Of a stretch of DNA of 64,000 nt, positions 62,055 through 64,000 are shown in pieces. The notes under the pieces were generated by a model. That model ran no database searches. It saw nothing but the letters and a program-made list of their open reading frames with translations, and had not been told where the DNA came from. Made by a program: the position numbers and the translations under genes. Origin of the DNA: Lithobates sylvaticus (taxonomy: Eukaryota; Chordata; Amphibia; Anura; Ranidae); assembly GCA_028564925.1 (NCBI GenBank), contig CM053033.1:88603938-88667937 (forward strand), in the 5' to 3' direction. Every line of letters starts with the position of its first letter. The first letter of the stretch is position 1.

Positions 62055-62070
62055 GTCTATAGGATCTTAC

Positions 62071-62163
62071 CGTGGTCTTTTCCAGACAGTGCAGGAGGTG
62101 ATGATGCTGTAGCTCAAATGCTGAGCGATTCTTGATGCACAAAGCATGTGTATCTCTGTCCTC
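62071..62163 (-). CDS. kcnd1: Kcnd1 (Kv4.1) C-terminal exon with the dileucine motif
   Basis: This 93-nt exon encodes 31 residues in phase 0. The minus-strand acceptor is gattttacAG|GAG and the donor ACCACG|GTAAGA. The sequence ALCIKNRSAFELQHHHLLHC then LEKTT contains the 16-residue Shal dileucine motif (FELQHHHLLHCLEKTT) known to direct Kv4 channels to dendrites. The next exon continues CHEFTDE, as in Kv4 proteins. The upstream part, DRDTHALCIKNRS, corresponds to the variable linker where paralogues differ. It fits Kv4.1 as I recall it. The preceding exon is not in the window, so the gene continues beyond 64000. Confidence 0.94.
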
Positions 62164-62166
62164 CTG

Positions 62167-63651
62167 TAAAATCACAAACATACATGTATCAATCATCAGT
62201 ACATATTTTATTGTACCTGCTAAACAATTTTTTAGCGTGAAGCCTTTCTGAATAGCAGCCTTCTGTACATAAAGAGTATAGTGACCAAAAGATTGGCATG
62301 TGGCATTTCGGCAAGGGTGTAAGAATTTTTTACTTTCACAGGAAACCCACATCATAAAAAACTATCAATAAACGGTGTCTTATATGCTGTTCATACTCAC
62401 TCACTATAAGATGTGTTTTCTGTATTCTGCAAAAAAAGCCTGGTTGATCCTGCTGTTCTTTCTCTCCACCTTCTATTTATATCCCCAAATTCAGCTAGAG
62501 AGTTTGCAGCTGTGGTGGCAACTGTGCACATGCTCAGATTTTATTGAGTTTCTATGCTGAGCATTTCCTCCCTATCACATCTGAGCAGCCCGTGTGACTA
62601 TAGAGCCACACATGTGGGCGTATACATAGTGGTAAAGGACAGCCCACTCACTCCGCCCTACACACAATGGGAGTGGGATATTACATGTAGATTGATGGAG
62701 GCTTCACCTCCCTCTTATTTTAAGATACAGGCTGGAAGGGCGTGACACAGCCTGTGACTGGCAAAAATCTGCCCACACCAAGTTATTGCCAAAAATAAAG
62801 TTTAAATTTCAAATATATATATTTCTATGCCAGTTTAAAACAGTTTATTGATATTTATTAATTTTTTCTGCAATTGTATTCCAAAGGCTTTTTTTTTATT
62901 TATTTGAACATGTGACCAAAATCTCCTCCTGCTTATGTTTCCCTGTCTGCAGGGAAACATCTGGGTCATGTGACAGCTGTATATATCGATTAGGAAAAAA
63001 GGTACTTGGATGTTTTTTTTTTAATTAAAATAATTACAGTGCCATCATCTACATACAGAAATAGAAGGGACAATGTAAATGAACCAGTGCGTGTTTAGTA
63101 TCACTTTAAAGTCAGGATCCATTCAAATGTATTTTTTCATTTTGGATAGGGCCAAGAAGAATTTATAATATAACTGAATAATCTTAAGTTATCTTAAAGT
63201 GTTACTAAACCCACACCAGTAAAATCAGTCTGTATATGCAGAATAGCATGTTTGTTATACTCACTGAGGAACTTAAGGGGTTAATCCTCTGCATTGTGTA
63301 AACATGCTTTTTGACCCTGTATGCACAGACCCTTCCCTCTTGCACTGTCTATCTGGGGAAAGCCAGCTAACACAGGCAGGGTAGCTGACCTGCACATGCT
63401 CAGTTGTGTCTTTTATGCTGGAGAGGACTTTTTCTTGTTCTCAGAGATAGCCAGGTCTGATGACAATGACATCACACATGTGGGCGTGTATACAGGCTGC
63501 AGTGAAAATCGCCTCCCTCCTGAATTCTCAGCACTGCAGAAACTGTGCAGTTTATCATGTAACCGTGGTATACAGATCATCCAAAAAGGTATACAGTGGC
63601 AGTATTTTAATGTAAAAAGAAGATTTGCTGTGGGCACTGGGGGGGGGGGGG

Positions 63652-63685
<34 letters not shown>

Positions 63686-64000
63686 TTTTAAAGTGGTTGT
63701 AAACCAGGGCTCAAGTCCTGCGGGAACGCATGGGAACGGAGTTCCTGTACTTTTTCCACAAAAGGAACTCAGTTCCCATAAGCAGCCGTGTCCTGCAAGA
63801 CTTTGAAGTATGGGAGCTGTGTGGAGGTGCTACACCAGCAGCTGCCGACACAGCTCGCAATAGTAAGTGTCGCACACCTGACCATTCAGGCATTGCCAGT
63901 AGGGGTCCCCATGACAGCTTCCACTTCGATCTACCTGTCAATCACAGCTAGCTGACAGGTAGATCAGGTCCCTGCTGCTAAGAGATTGTGTTTAGTCAGA
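62167..64000. repeat. Upstream intron with dispersed repeats; no further Kcnd1 exon
   Basis: 62380-62800 and 63185-63600 are related repeats: both carry gcacatgctcag, a cacatgtgggcgt.tata word and gactg-rich segments, in the same orientation. 62935-62960 is a small palindrome (tgtttccctgtctgcagggaaaca). 63104-63165 is a scrap of the repeat seen at 12618. A G12 run and a (TA)n(T)n tract lie at 63641-63690. 63706-63960 starts gggctcaagtcctgcgggaa and ends with an acctgtcaatcacagctagc/gctgacaggt hairpin. Confidence 0.45.

Larger units (their letters stand above)
59618..62070 (-). other. Kcnd1 intron of 2.45 kb
   Basis: The donor is ACCACG|GTAAGA at 62071/62070 and the acceptor is ctctcAG at 59618-59619. 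It holds two Harbinger-type MITEs, a ranid-type dispersed repeat and a hAT element. The hAT element lies almost against the donor. Confidence 0.85.

Overview
This is vertebrate nuclear DNA, most likely from a true frog (Ranidae or a close relative). The evidence is one interrupted host gene with canonical splice sites, a very high load of transposons, and a Tc1-like copy whose transposase matches, from memory, the Frog Prince family of Rana pipiens. The frog assignment is inference. The potassium-channel exons, splice sites and transposon ends are read directly.

The only host gene I can support is Kcnd1 (Kv4.1, an A-type voltage-gated K+ channel subunit), on the minus strand. Three 3'-proximal coding exons are present: 62071-62163 (31 codons, ending in the Shal dileucine motif FELQHHHLLHCLEKTT), 59385-59617 (77 codons plus 2 nt), and the last coding exon 10943-11144 (ends ISSL, then TAG). 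Reading frame and splice phase agree across all three. The upstream exons (N-terminus, voltage sensor, pore) lie beyond 64000. The intron between the last two exons is about 48.2 kb and is built almost entirely of nested mobile elements. Left of 10943 lie the 3' UTR and downstream intergenic DNA.

Layout. 1-4600: T-rich foldback repeats and an L1 3' fragment. 4600-8730: mostly unrecognised DNA with two MITEs. 8736-9605: a palindromic Tc1 derivative. 10943-11144: last Kcnd1 exon. 11.6-31 kb: MITEs, three more Tc1 copies plus a Frog Prince-like copy, an L1 3' end, a Penelope-like GIY-YIG remnant, TTAA-ended 1-kb repeats, and a Tc1 copy containing an inverted copy of its flank. 31.2-32.6 kb: a minisatellite. 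33.8-36.1 and 43.9-46.8 kb: two large palindromes with divergent TATA/GC-box promoter-like centres and an AATAAA in each arm. 36.6-39.2 kb: remains of an LTR retroelement. 48.8-52 kb: a hAT element and a nested long-TIR element. 52.5-57.8 kb: a DIRS retroelement fossil, minus strand. 58.4-64 kb: the 5' end of the large intron, two Kcnd1 exons, Harbinger-type MITEs, and a hAT element whose target duplication starts 9 bp after a splice donor.

Most notable: two long palindromes have unrelated termini but share an internal cassette (GC boxes, TATA, purine-rich body, AATAAA, hairpin series). A third, half copy begins close to the AATAAA. I know of no described family with this architecture, but that cannot be checked from sequence alone.
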